Shown here: piece by piece, positions 1-5,621 of the stretch
Layout: every line of letters begins with the position of its first letter
How positions within the stretch are numbered: the first letter of the stretch is position 1
Source of the DNA: Bacteroidota bacterium
GTDB lineage: Bacteria > Bacteroidota > Bacteroidia > Sphingobacteriales > Sphingobacteriaceae
Reading direction: 5' to 3'
Assembly (NCBI GenBank): GCA_025355225.1
Contig: JANYAB010000614.1
Location: 1 to 5,621, forward strand
Length of the DNA stretch: 5,621 nucleotides
Notes under the pieces: model-generated
Database searches by the model: none
What the model saw: the letters and a program-made list of their open reading frames with translations, nothing else
Told to the model about the DNA's origin: nothing
Made by a program: the position numbers and the translations under genes

Positions 1-7
1 TGGTTAG

Positions 8-40
8 CCCCCTCTAAATCTCCCCCGGTAGGGGAGACTT
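8..40. repeat. C-rich/G-rich hairpin repeat, intergenic
   Basis: A pyrimidine-rich stretch (CCCCCTCTAAATC) runs into a perfect 7-bp stem: TCTCCCC at 19-25 pairs with GGGGAGA at 31-37 around a 5-base loop. I recognise the style (CCCTCTAAATCTCCCCC followed by GGGGAGACTTT) as an interspersed intergenic repeat common in Bacteroidota genomes, but I have not verified copy number. No T-run follows on the plus strand, so it is not a typical intrinsic terminator of an upstream plus-strand gene. The window edge may cut a longer element. Confidence 0.55.
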
Positions 41-100
41 TAAGAATTTTCATCGCGAAAAATTAAACAGATTAAAAGAGTCGGATGATCTCTTAAAAAT

Positions 101-134
101 AAATCCGAAATCGAACATTCGAAATCCGAAATCC
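101..134. repeat. 12-bp direct repeat with 21-bp period
   Basis: AAATCCGAAATC occurs at 101-112 and again at 122-133, separated by GAACATTCG, itself close to a palindrome around TTCGAA-like halves. The block resembles short CCGAAATC-type repeats scattered between genes in Bacteroidota. It lies about 50 bp upstream of the -7 box of the first gene, so it could be neutral repeat sequence or a binding site; nothing in the window decides between these. Confidence 0.5.
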
Positions 135-150
135 TTCAAATTCTTATCTT

Positions 151-188
151 TTGTTAACGTTTTCGGTAACAACTACCTTGTAGATTTG
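151..188 (+). promoter_or_regulatory. Promoter of the epimerase-like gene, with adjacent inverted repeat
   Basis: TAGATTTG at 181-188 matches the Bacteroidota -7 consensus TAnnTTTG exactly. It sits 23 bases before the ATG, which predicts a very short A-rich leader (CAAAACAAACAAAAAT), as is common in this phylum. No clean TTTG -33 element is found at the usual 19-21 bp spacing; the nearest TTTG at 150-153 is 27 bp away, which is too far. Just upstream of the -7 box an inverted repeat, TTGTTA (151-156) and TAACAA (167-172), spans the spacer and could be an operator or activator site. The -7 call is reasonable; the regulator site is only an inference. Confidence 0.55.
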
Positions 189-211
189 TACGAATCAAAA
201 CAAACAAAAAT

Positions 212-1138
212 ATGCACACAATATTAGGAGCCGGCGGGGCAGTAGCTAATGCACTTACCCGCGAACTGTCAAAAAACAACGAAACTATCCGCCTGGTTAG
301 CCGCAAGCCCATAACTCCCGCAGGGAAAAACATCACCTGGAAAAAAGCCGATCTGCTTAATTATGCCGAAGTGCTGGAAGCAGCCAAGGGATCAACTGTA
401 ATTTACCTTTGTGCCGGACTGATTTACGATAAAACGATATGGCGGCAGCAATGGCCTGTCATTATGCAAAACTTTATCAACCTGGGCAAAGAAACAGGCG
501 CAAGGCTCATCTTCTTTGATAACGTTTATATGTACGGCCTGGTTAACGGCCCCATGACTGAAACCACCCCCTACAACCCATGCAGTGCAAAAGGCGAGGT
601 GCGGGCAAAAATAGCTACTCAATTAATGGATGAAGCTAAAGCCGGAAACATTCGCGCAAGTATAGCGCGGGCAGCTGATTTCTACGGTACAGAAACCCAC
701 AACAGCTTTTTGGATATGATGGTATTGGATAAATACGCCAAAAAACAAAAAGCACAATGGATTGGCAACCCCAATATGCTTCATAATTTTAGCTATATCC
801 CTGATATGGGTAAGAGCGTGTATCTTCTCGGCCGAAAGCCTGAAAGCGATAATCAAATATGGCACATGCCAACCGCCGCGCCTTTAACAGGTAAACAACT
901 CGTCGAAATGGCAGCGCGCATTTATGGGGTTGAACCCAAACTTTTCGCTGTCAATAAGTTTATGTTATGGTCGTACGGCTTGTTTAATAAAGTGGTAATG
1001 GGGACCGTTGAAATGTACTATCAATACAATCATGATTACAACTTCAACTCTGCTAAGTTTGAAAAGGCATTTAATTTAAAACCGACCAGTTATGAGGATG
1101 GAATAAAATTGATGTCGGAAACGTTGTATAAGTCTTGA
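212..1138 (+). CDS. NAD-dependent epimerase/dehydratase family protein (atypical extended SDR)
   Basis: This 308-residue cytoplasmic protein is an NAD(P)-binding Rossmann-fold member of the extended/atypical short-chain dehydrogenase family. The start is well fixed because the first beta strand and the glycine-rich nucleotide loop begin at once: ILGAGGAVANAL at residues 4-15. Further family landmarks are the strand RLVSRKP (27-33), the acidic turn ADLLN (46-50), FFDNVYMYG (101-109), RAADFYG (153-159) and the substrate-side segment HNFSYIPDMG (191-200). The classical YxxxK active site is not present: by alignment from NPCSAKGEVRAK (122-133), Lys127 falls where Tyr is expected and Arg131 where Lys is expected. 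It may therefore bind a dinucleotide without classical SDR chemistry, or use a different mechanism. Substrate is unknown. It has its own promoter and stands 110 bp from the next gene, so no operon partner is evident. Length is normal for the family. The stop codon is TGA. Confidence 0.88.
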   Translation: MHTILGAGGAVANALTRELSKNNETIRLVSRKPITPAGKNITWKKADLLNYAEVLEAAKGSTVIYLCAGLIYDKTIWRQQWPVIMQNFINLGKETGARLIFFDNVYMYGLVNGPMTETTPYNPCSAKGEVRAKIATQLMDEAKAGNIRASIARAADFYGTETHNSFLDMMVLDKYAKKQKAQWIGNPNMLHNFSYIPDMGKSVYLLGRKPESDNQIWHMPTAAPLTGKQLVEMAARIYGVEPKLFAVNKFMLWSYGLFNKVVMGTVEMYYQYNHDYNFNSAKFEKAFNLKPTSYEDGIKLMSETLYKS

Positions 1139-1207
1139 GTCAGAAAGTCCGCATAAGTCTAGGCTAATCGTTACTTCCCGAAATAATTCAACATTTGTTT
1201 TGATTAT

Positions 1208-1247
1208 CATCTGCACATCTGCACATTTGCATATCTGCAAATTTGAT
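1208..1247. repeat. Five degenerate 8-bp tandem repeats abutting a start codon
   Basis: Consecutive 8-base units read CATCTGCA, CATCTGCA, CATTTGCA, TATCTGCA and AATTTGAT, ending one base before the ATG at 1249. The first two are identical and the others differ by one or a few bases. Units three to five also form a hairpin: ATTTGCA (1225-1231) pairs with TGCAAAT (1236-1242) around a 4-base loop. CTGCACAT-type arrays recur between genes in related genomes as far as I recall. A weak promoter reading exists in the same stretch: TTTTG at 1198-1202, 19 bp, then CACATTTG at 1222-1229, one base off the TAnnTTTG box. Confidence 0.6.
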
Positions 1248-1248
1248 C

Positions 1249-2949
1249 ATGATCCACAAAAAGACAAGAACTTATATACCTGCCAACCTTGAAATAAAAT
1301 GGGAAAATCTCGAACCCCTTTATAAAGAGTTAACAGAACGTCCTCTCAACTCCGTTGGAGAATTGGAACATTGACTGCATGACCGCAGCGAGTTGGATGC
1401 CGCCCTGGAAGAGGATTTTGCATGGCGTTATATCCGTATGACCTGCGATACCACTGATAGTGAACTGCTCCAGAAATTCCAATATTTTGCAACAGAAATT
1501 GAACCTAAAATTGCTCCATATAGCAACGACTTGAACAAAAAGCTGGTCGACAGCGAATGGGTGGATAAATTGGATCATAAAAAATATTTTATTTACCTGC
1601 GCGGCGTAAAAAAATCGCTGGAACTATTCAGGGAGGAAAATATTCCGCTGCAAACCGAGATACAGGTTGAACAGCAAAAATATCAGTCGATAACCGGCTC
1701 GATGTCGATCCATATCGGCGACAAGGAGTTTACCCTGGAACAGGCTGCCGTATTTTTAAAAGACACTGACCGTAGCAAAAGACAGGAAGTTTGGGAAAAG
1801 ATAACCACACGCCGCCTGCAGGATAAAGACCAGCTTAACCAGCTTTTCGACCTATTGCGTTCGTTAAGGCATAAGGTAGCCTTAAACGCCGAATTTGAAA
1901 ACTTCAGGGATTATATGTTCCAGGCTTTGGGACGTTTTGATTATACGCCGCAGGATTGTTATGCCTTTCATGAAGCCATAGAAACAGAGATTGTTCCTAT
2001 TTTACATACACTGGCCGAAAAACGCAAACACGCCCTGGCCCTCGAAAAGCTTGAACCCTGGGATCTTGATGTTGATATCTCGGGTAAGCCGGCTTTAAAA
2101 CCATTTCAAAACGGAAGCGAACTGATAGAGAAATCTATCCAGTGTTTTAGCAACATCAGCCGCTACCTGGGCGAACGATTGGAGATCATGAAGGACAATC
2201 AGTTGTTTGATGTAGAAAGCCGCAAGGGCAAAGCGCCGGGTGGATATAATTTCCCATTGGCCGAAACAGGTGCGCCTTTTATCTTTATGAACTCAGCGAA
2301 TACCTTCCGCGATCTGACTACCATGGTTCACGAAGGGGGCCATGCAGTTCACACTTTTTTGACGGCTGATCTTGAACTGAACGATTTTAAACATTGCCCG
2401 TCGGAAGTGGCTGAACTTGCTTCGATGTCGATGGAGCTGATATCCATGGATAACTGGGATGTGTATTTTGATAACGAAGAGGACCTTAAACGCGCCAAGC
2501 GCGACCAACTTTTTGATGTTCTGAAAACATTGCCCTGGGTGGCCGTGGTAGACCAGTACCAGCACTGGATATACACCAATTACGATCACACCGACGAGCA
2601 GCGCACCGAGGCATGGCTCCAGATATATGAGCGTTTTGGCGCCGGTTTCGCCGACTGGACCGATCATAAGGAAGCAGAAGCTAACCTTTGGCAAAAGCAA
2701 TTGCATATTTTTGAAGTGCCGTTTTATTACATTGAATATGGCATGGCCCAATTAGGTGCTATCGCCGTATGGAAAAACTACAAGGAAAACCCTGAAAAAG
2801 GATTAAAACAATACCTGGATGCCTTAAAATTGGGCTACACCAAAACCATTAAGGAGATATACGAAACCGCAGGCATCAAATTTGATTTTAGCGCCGCCTA
2901 TGTTAAGGAACTGGCCGGATTTGTAAAAGGTGAGATGGATAAGTTATAA
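1249..2949 (+). CDS. M3 family oligoendopeptidase (PepF-like), interrupted by in-frame TGA at codon 42
   Basis: The product is a zinc metallopeptidase of family M3 that cleaves short peptides, probably in the cytoplasm since there is no signal peptide. Read from ATG 1249 it has 566 codons before the TAA, the usual family length of about 570. The zinc motif HEGGH is at residues 361-365, giving ligands His361 and His365 and catalytic Glu362; the third ligand is probably Glu389 in AELASM. The late conserved segment YYIEYGMAQLGA (493-504) is intact. The 5' end is clearly coding: residues 1-41 run in the same frame and read as the normal family N-terminus (TERPLNSVGELEH), then TGA 1372-1374 stands where Trp is expected before LHDRSELDAALEED. 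Without readthrough, the longest open piece starts at TTG 1393 (518 residues), and the first in-frame ATG after the stop is at 1438; both lose part of the N-terminal helical domain. No other frame damage is seen, so this may be a recent nonsense mutation, a readthrough gene or a sequence error. Confidence 0.88.
1372..1374 (+). other. Premature in-frame TGA stop within the oligoendopeptidase gene
   Basis: The codon series is GAA CAT TGA CTG CAT GAC in the frame set by ATG 1249 and shared by the 518-codon downstream ORF. A single G-to-A change from TGG would create it, and I recall Trp at this position in relatives (a LEQWLRDRSE-like segment). The base after the stop is C, a context in which UGA is known from E. 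coli to terminate poorly. No SECIS-like element or other recoding signal was recognised. Confidence 0.8.
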
Positions 2950-2960
2950 AATCATAAGCA

Positions 2961-3078
2961 GTTTGAACTACGATTTATAGGATTTCAGAATTATAGGATT
3001 AAGCGTTTAATGTTAGGTTTAAAAGAGAGACATTTTTAAATCTTAGCATCCTAAAATCCTATAAATCTTAGTTCAAAC
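2961..3078. repeat. Long imperfect inverted repeat (palindromic intergenic element)
   Basis: The left arm 2961-2988 begins GTTTGAACTACGATTTATAG; the right arm 3051-3078 is its reverse complement with 26 of 28 positions matching. Weaker pairing continues inward to about 3003/3036, leaving a loop of roughly 30 bases. The left arm also contains the decamer TTATAGGATT twice (2975-2984 and 2991-3000, period 16). The element fills the space from 11 bp after the peptidase stop almost to the next gene. It resembles dispersed palindromic repeats of Bacteroidota built on ATCCTATAAATCTTAGTTCAAAC-like arms. As RNA it could fold into a strong stem that limits transcription into the next gene, but there is no following T-run. 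Confidence 0.7.
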
Positions 3079-3158
3079 AAATGAGCAAGATTGCATCATT
3101 CCTCAACTCATCCACAATAATTAAAACTTTATTGCACTTTATGGGGTTGTTAAATCTT

Positions 3159-3818
3159 ATGAAGAAGCTAATTATATTTTTCGGTGTGCTGTTTTTAGTG
3201 AATACAGTACATGGCCAGGGATTAAAGCCAGTAAAACTGGACAGCCTGGTGACCATCTCATTACCTGCCGTTTACAGCACAAGAGATACTTTAGGACAAC
3301 ATATTATTTCGGCGACCACCGACTTTGCTTACGTTGTAGCCATAAGCGAACCAAACGCCAAAGGAAACCAGCCCTTAAAAAAGGAAAAAGACTTAAATTC
3401 GGTCCTGAAGAACTACATTAAAGGCATACAAGGCCAATCGGGCGGAGGGAGCGCCCAGTTTGTCCGTGATACAACAGTCGGCACATTAAAAGCGAAAGCT
3501 TTTACTTTAGTGACAACTGATGTGAACGGCGATATCCAGAACAGAAGATTCTTGTTGCTTTATACCCAGGACGCAACATATACTTTTGAATATGGTTACA
3601 ACGATGCCCGAAAGGATATGATAAAGGACGAATCCAAAGCCTTTTTCAGCTCGATAAAACTTTCGCCTGAACTTCAGCGCAATGACCAGTATACAGATAC
3701 AAGAAAGTCGACCGGGTTAAACATAAATTTGTTAATAGCTATCGGCGGCGGTTTAATCGTCGTATTGGTTATCCTATGGTTGATACTGAGAAAGAGGAAG
3801 GTTGCCGAATTAACGTAA
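3159..3818 (+). CDS. Secreted protein with C-terminal membrane anchor, function unknown
   Basis: I do not recognise a named family. The 219-residue product starts with a Sec signal peptide, MKKLIIFFGVLFLVNTVHG, with likely cleavage before or near Gln20. A polar domain of about 150 residues follows (21-186), alternating predicted strands with segments such as LVTISLPAVYS and FLLLYTQDATYTFEYGY; the overall look (early beta hairpin, a glycine-rich loop QGQSGGGSA at 91-99, late FFSSIKL) recalls the PsbP/DcrB-like fold, which is only an impression. One transmembrane helix at about 189-210 is followed by the basic stop-transfer tail RKRKVAELT, predicting a periplasmic domain tethered to the inner membrane. 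The frame stays open upstream to ATG 3081, with another ATG at 3141, but ATG 3159 is preferred because it alone gives a normal signal peptide. The 3' end overlaps the opposing phosphatase gene by 9 bp. Confidence 0.8.
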   Translation: MKKLIIFFGVLFLVNTVHGQGLKPVKLDSLVTISLPAVYSTRDTLGQHIISATTDFAYVVAISEPNAKGNQPLKKEKDLNSVLKNYIKGIQGQSGGGSAQFVRDTTVGTLKAKAFTLVTTDVNGDIQNRRFLLLYTQDATYTFEYGYNDARKDMIKDESKAFFSSIKLSPELQRNDQYTDTRKSTGLNINLLIAIGGGLIVVLVILWLILRKRKVAELT

Positions 3819-4463
3819 CAAACCCCTTTGCCATTTGGGACGCTGTATAAAGGTCTTATTATCGAGCCAATATAGCCAGATAACGGTGAGGATAACGCCA
3901 ATTATGGAACCTGCAGTTACGTCTTCAAAAAAATGTTCGCTCAGGTACATGCGCGAATAGCCCACCAGTATAGCAATGAGCAGGAATACAGGCCCCCATG
4001 CCTTATTCCTGCTCCAGTAGGTAAACAGTACAGCTAATGAAAAAGCGGTTACCGTATGTCCTGAAGGGAAGCTGTGCAGGCTAAGTATATCAACACCCTT
4101 CACGAAATGTATACGCGCAAGCTGATCTTTATAAAGCAGCTTAGGCCGGGGCGCATCAAAAATATATTTAATGATCTGTGCTACGATAGAAGTAACAGCC
4201 CAGGCAGTCACCACAATTAAAGCTTTACGGTAATTAAATAGGGACAGTACAGCTGCTACGGCCACCGCTGTCCAGCCGTTACCCAGGTCAGTGGCAAACG
4301 GTGCCAGGAAATCAGCCACCGGGCTATTGATCCCGTTCACGGTAAAATAGATCATTTCGCGCGAATAGATCAGTTTGATAATTAAACAAATACACAAAAT
4401 GAGCAGATAGGGGATAACCAGCCACTTTATTCTGCGAAAAATCTCATTTATATCCCTTTTCAT
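3810..4463 (-). CDS. PAP2-family membrane phosphatase
   Basis: This 217-residue integral membrane protein belongs to the type 2 phosphatidic acid phosphatase family, which removes phosphate from lipid phosphates or isoprenyl diphosphates at the membrane surface. All three signature motifs are present: C1 K-x6-RP (Lys99, Arg106, Pro107 in KYIFDAPRPK), C2 PSGH (133-136), and C3 SR-x5-H-x3-D (Ser170, Arg171, His177, Asp181 in SRMYLSEHFFED). His177 is the expected nucleophile, with Asp181 relaying charge and His136 acting as acid. About six hydrophobic helices are visible (roughly 13-32, 62-77, 79-100, 137-151, 158-174, 185-200), the normal PAP2 architecture. The exact substrate (undecaprenyl diphosphate, phosphatidate or lipid A phosphate) cannot be told from sequence alone. 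The gene is convergent with the upstream anchored protein, whose coding sequence it overlaps by 9 bp, and divergent from the permease, so it is probably transcribed alone. Confidence 0.9.
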   Translation of the reverse strand: MKRDINEIFRRIKWLVIPYLLILCICLIIKLIYSREMIYFTVNGINSPVADFLAPFATDLGNGWTAVAVAAVLSLFNYRKALIVVTAWAVTSIVAQIIKYIFDAPRPKLLYKDQLARIHFVKGVDILSLHSFPSGHTVTAFSLAVLFTYWSRNKAWGPVFLLIAILVGYSRMYLSEHFFEDVTAGSIIGVILTVIWLYWLDNKTFIQRPKWQRGLLR

Positions 4464-4511
4464 GGCGCAAGTTAATAGAATATGCCATTTAATTCAATGC
4501 AAAAAAATAGT

Positions 4512-4519
4512 TATGTTTG
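4512..4519 (+). promoter_or_regulatory. Promoter -7 box for the amino acid permease
   Basis: TATGTTTG matches the Bacteroidota -7 consensus TAnnTTTG exactly and lies 25 bases before the permease ATG, the same arrangement as the promoter of the first gene in the window. A clear -33 TTTG is not found; only the AT-rich CATTTAATTC lies at the expected distance. The 81-bp spacer also must hold the promoter of the divergent phosphatase gene, for which I find no exact -7 match. Confidence 0.5.
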
Positions 4520-4544
4520 GACTTAGCGTAACATTTAAAACTAT

Positions 4545-5621
4545 ATGTCGAAAAGCTTATTTCGCAGAAAATCAATCGAAAAAATATTGGCTGACGCTGA
4601 AAAGGGATATGGAGATCATGACCATCCCGGCGGGGCCCGTCTTAACAGAGCTTTAAAAGTAAAAGATCTAACTTTTTTGGGCATAGCCGCGGTAATAGGC
4701 ACAGGTGTTTTTACCGCTATTGGATCTGCCAGTTATCATGGCGGTCCCGCGGTAATATTGCTTTTCACCTTTACCGCAGTTGCCTGCGGATTTGCCGCTT
4801 TTTGTTACGCTGAATTCGCATCCGCGGTACCGGTGTCTGGAAGCGCTTACACTTATTCCTATATCGCTTTTGGTGAACTATTCGCATGGATTATTGGCTG
4901 GGATCTGTTGATGGAGTACGCAATAGGCAATATAGCGGTGGCCATATCATGGAGTCAGTACTTTGTTAGAGTGCTGGCTGGTTTCAATATTCATGTACCT
5001 GCCTGGATGACAATGGATTATATGTCGGCACATTCGGGTTTTAACGAGGTGAAGGATCAATTGGCCCATGGGAAGGCATTAGGCGCTATAGACGAGAACC
5101 TTACAAATGCTTACAACGCCTGGATGCATGCACCGGGATGGGGCGATCTAAGGGTTGTAATGAATATACCTGCACTGCTTATTGTAGTGCTGATCACCTA
5201 CGTTGTATACATTGGCATCAAAGAATCAAAAAAGACAAACAATATCCTGGTATTAACAAAATTGGGGATCATCGTACTGGTGATCATTGCCGGCGCATTT
5301 TACGTAAACCCCGGTAATTGGCATCCGTTTATGCCAAATGGCTTTGGGGGAGTAATGAAGGGGGTGTCGGCTGTGTTTTTCGCTTATATAGGTTTTGATG
5401 CGATATCTACTACCGCCGAAGAATGTCAGGAGCCTCAGCGCGATCTGCCCAGGGCCATGTTTAATACGCTGATTATTTGTACGGTACTTTATATTATTCT
5501 TGTTTTAATATTAACAGGAATGACTAATTACACCAAACTGAATGTTGCCGATCCGCTGGCCTTTGTATTTGAAAACCAGCACTCAAAACTAACCAACTGG
5601 ATATCGGGTATAATTTCGGTA
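4545..5621 (+). CDS. APC-superfamily amino acid permease, CAT-like (3' end outside window)
   Basis: The first 359 residues of an inner-membrane amino acid transporter are present; the frame is open to the last base, so the C-terminal helices are missing. After a polar cytoplasmic N-terminus of about 40 residues comes TM1 with the family substrate-binding loop GIAAVIGTGVF (46-56). CYAEFASAVPVSGSAYTYSY (87-106) and the helix FAWIIGWDLLMEYAIG (113-128) are typical of the cationic amino acid transporter (CAT/YhdG-like) branch, as is FFAYIGFDAISTTAEE (278-293) followed by PQRDLPRA. Visible helices are roughly 42-62, 67-90, 108-144 (two closely packed or one long), 206-225, 234-254, 269-287 and 305-325. 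An unusually long polar loop of about 60 residues (145-205) separates TM3 and TM4 and should face the periplasm. Substrate specificity cannot be set from sequence. ATG 4545 is chosen because it gives the expected N-terminus and follows a good -7 box. Confidence 0.9.
   Translation, partial: MSKSLFRRKSIEKILADAEKGYGDHDHPGGARLNRALKVKDLTFLGIAAVIGTGVFTAIGSASYHGGPAVILLFTFTAVACGFAAFCYAEFASAVPVSGSAYTYSYIAFGELFAWIIGWDLLMEYAIGNIAVAISWSQYFVRVLAGFNIHVPAWMTMDYMSAHSGFNEVKDQLAHGKALGAIDENLTNAYNAWMHAPGWGDLRVVMNIPALLIVVLITYVVYIGIKESKKTNNILVLTKLGIIVLVIIAGAFYVNPGNWHPFMPNGFGGVMKGVSAVFFAYIGFDAISTTAEECQEPQRDLPRAMFNTLIICTVLYIILVLILTGMTNYTKLNVADPLAFVFENQHSKLTNWISGIISV

Noticed and set aside
76..94. Small stem AAGAG/CTCTT near position 85 as a terminator
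   Set aside because: The stem is only 5 bp with a 9-base loop and is followed by A residues, not a T-run on the plus strand.
101..134. CRISPR-like array
   Set aside because: There are only two 12-bp copies with a 9-bp spacer and no cas genes; this does not meet any CRISPR criterion.
1136..1374. UGA read as tryptophan through genetic code change
   Set aside because: TGG encodes Trp many times in all genes here, and the first gene ends naturally with TGA; one TGA in one gene fits mutation, readthrough or error better.
2293..2751. 152-codon minus-strand ORF inside the peptidase gene
   Set aside because: It lies wholly antisense to the zinc-site region of a clear M3 peptidase, has no promoter and no recognisable domain; it is a shadow of the real gene.
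3081..3158. N-terminal extension of the anchored protein from ATG 3081 or ATG 3141
   Set aside because: The extra residues place a long polar-hydrophobic stretch ahead of an otherwise normal signal peptide, and the upstream ATG lies at the edge of the palindromic element.
4462..4656. 64-codon plus-strand ORF overlapping the phosphatase start and the permease start
   Set aside because: It overlaps the well-supported permease in another frame, has no recognisable features, and its ATG lies inside the opposing gene's start codon region.

Overview
The window looks like ordinary chromosome from a member of the Bacteroidota, most likely family Sphingobacteriaceae (Mucilaginibacter/Pedobacter type). 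The reasons are moderate GC by eye, A-rich leaders without Shine-Dalgarno sequences, two promoter -7 boxes of the Bacteroidota form TAnnTTTG, intergenic repeats of a kind I associate with these genomes, and protein sequences that read like that family. The assignment is by recognition, not by a search.

Layout from left to right. Positions 1-211 hold no gene: there is a C-rich/G-rich hairpin repeat (8-40), a direct-repeat block (101-134) and a promoter (-7 box at 181-188). Positions 212-1138 (+) encode an atypical extended short-chain dehydrogenase/NAD-dependent epimerase-like protein whose YxxxK catalytic positions appear to be Lys and Arg. Positions 1139-1248 contain an array of about five 8-bp tandem repeats that ends one base before the next start codon. 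Positions 1249-2949 (+) encode an M3 family oligoendopeptidase of full family length whose reading frame is broken by a single in-frame TGA at codon 42, where a tryptophan is expected; everything downstream is open and the zinc site is intact. Positions 2961-3078 form a long imperfect palindrome. Positions 3159-3818 (+) encode a small secreted protein with a C-terminal membrane anchor, of unknown function. Its 3' end overlaps by 9 bp the convergent gene at 3810-4463 (-), a PAP2-family membrane phosphatase with all three signature motifs. An 81-bp divergent spacer with a good promoter leads to an APC-superfamily amino acid permease (4545 to the window end, partial).

The genes do not form an evident pathway or operon: each is a housekeeping-type function with its own intergenic region. 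I see no mobile element, CRISPR array, tRNA or rRNA, and no sign of a new multi-gene system. The main item worth a second look is the isolated TGA codon in an otherwise intact peptidase gene, followed by the repeat array placed directly against that gene's start. Genes here use TGG for Trp and the first gene terminates with TGA, so a changed genetic code is unlikely.
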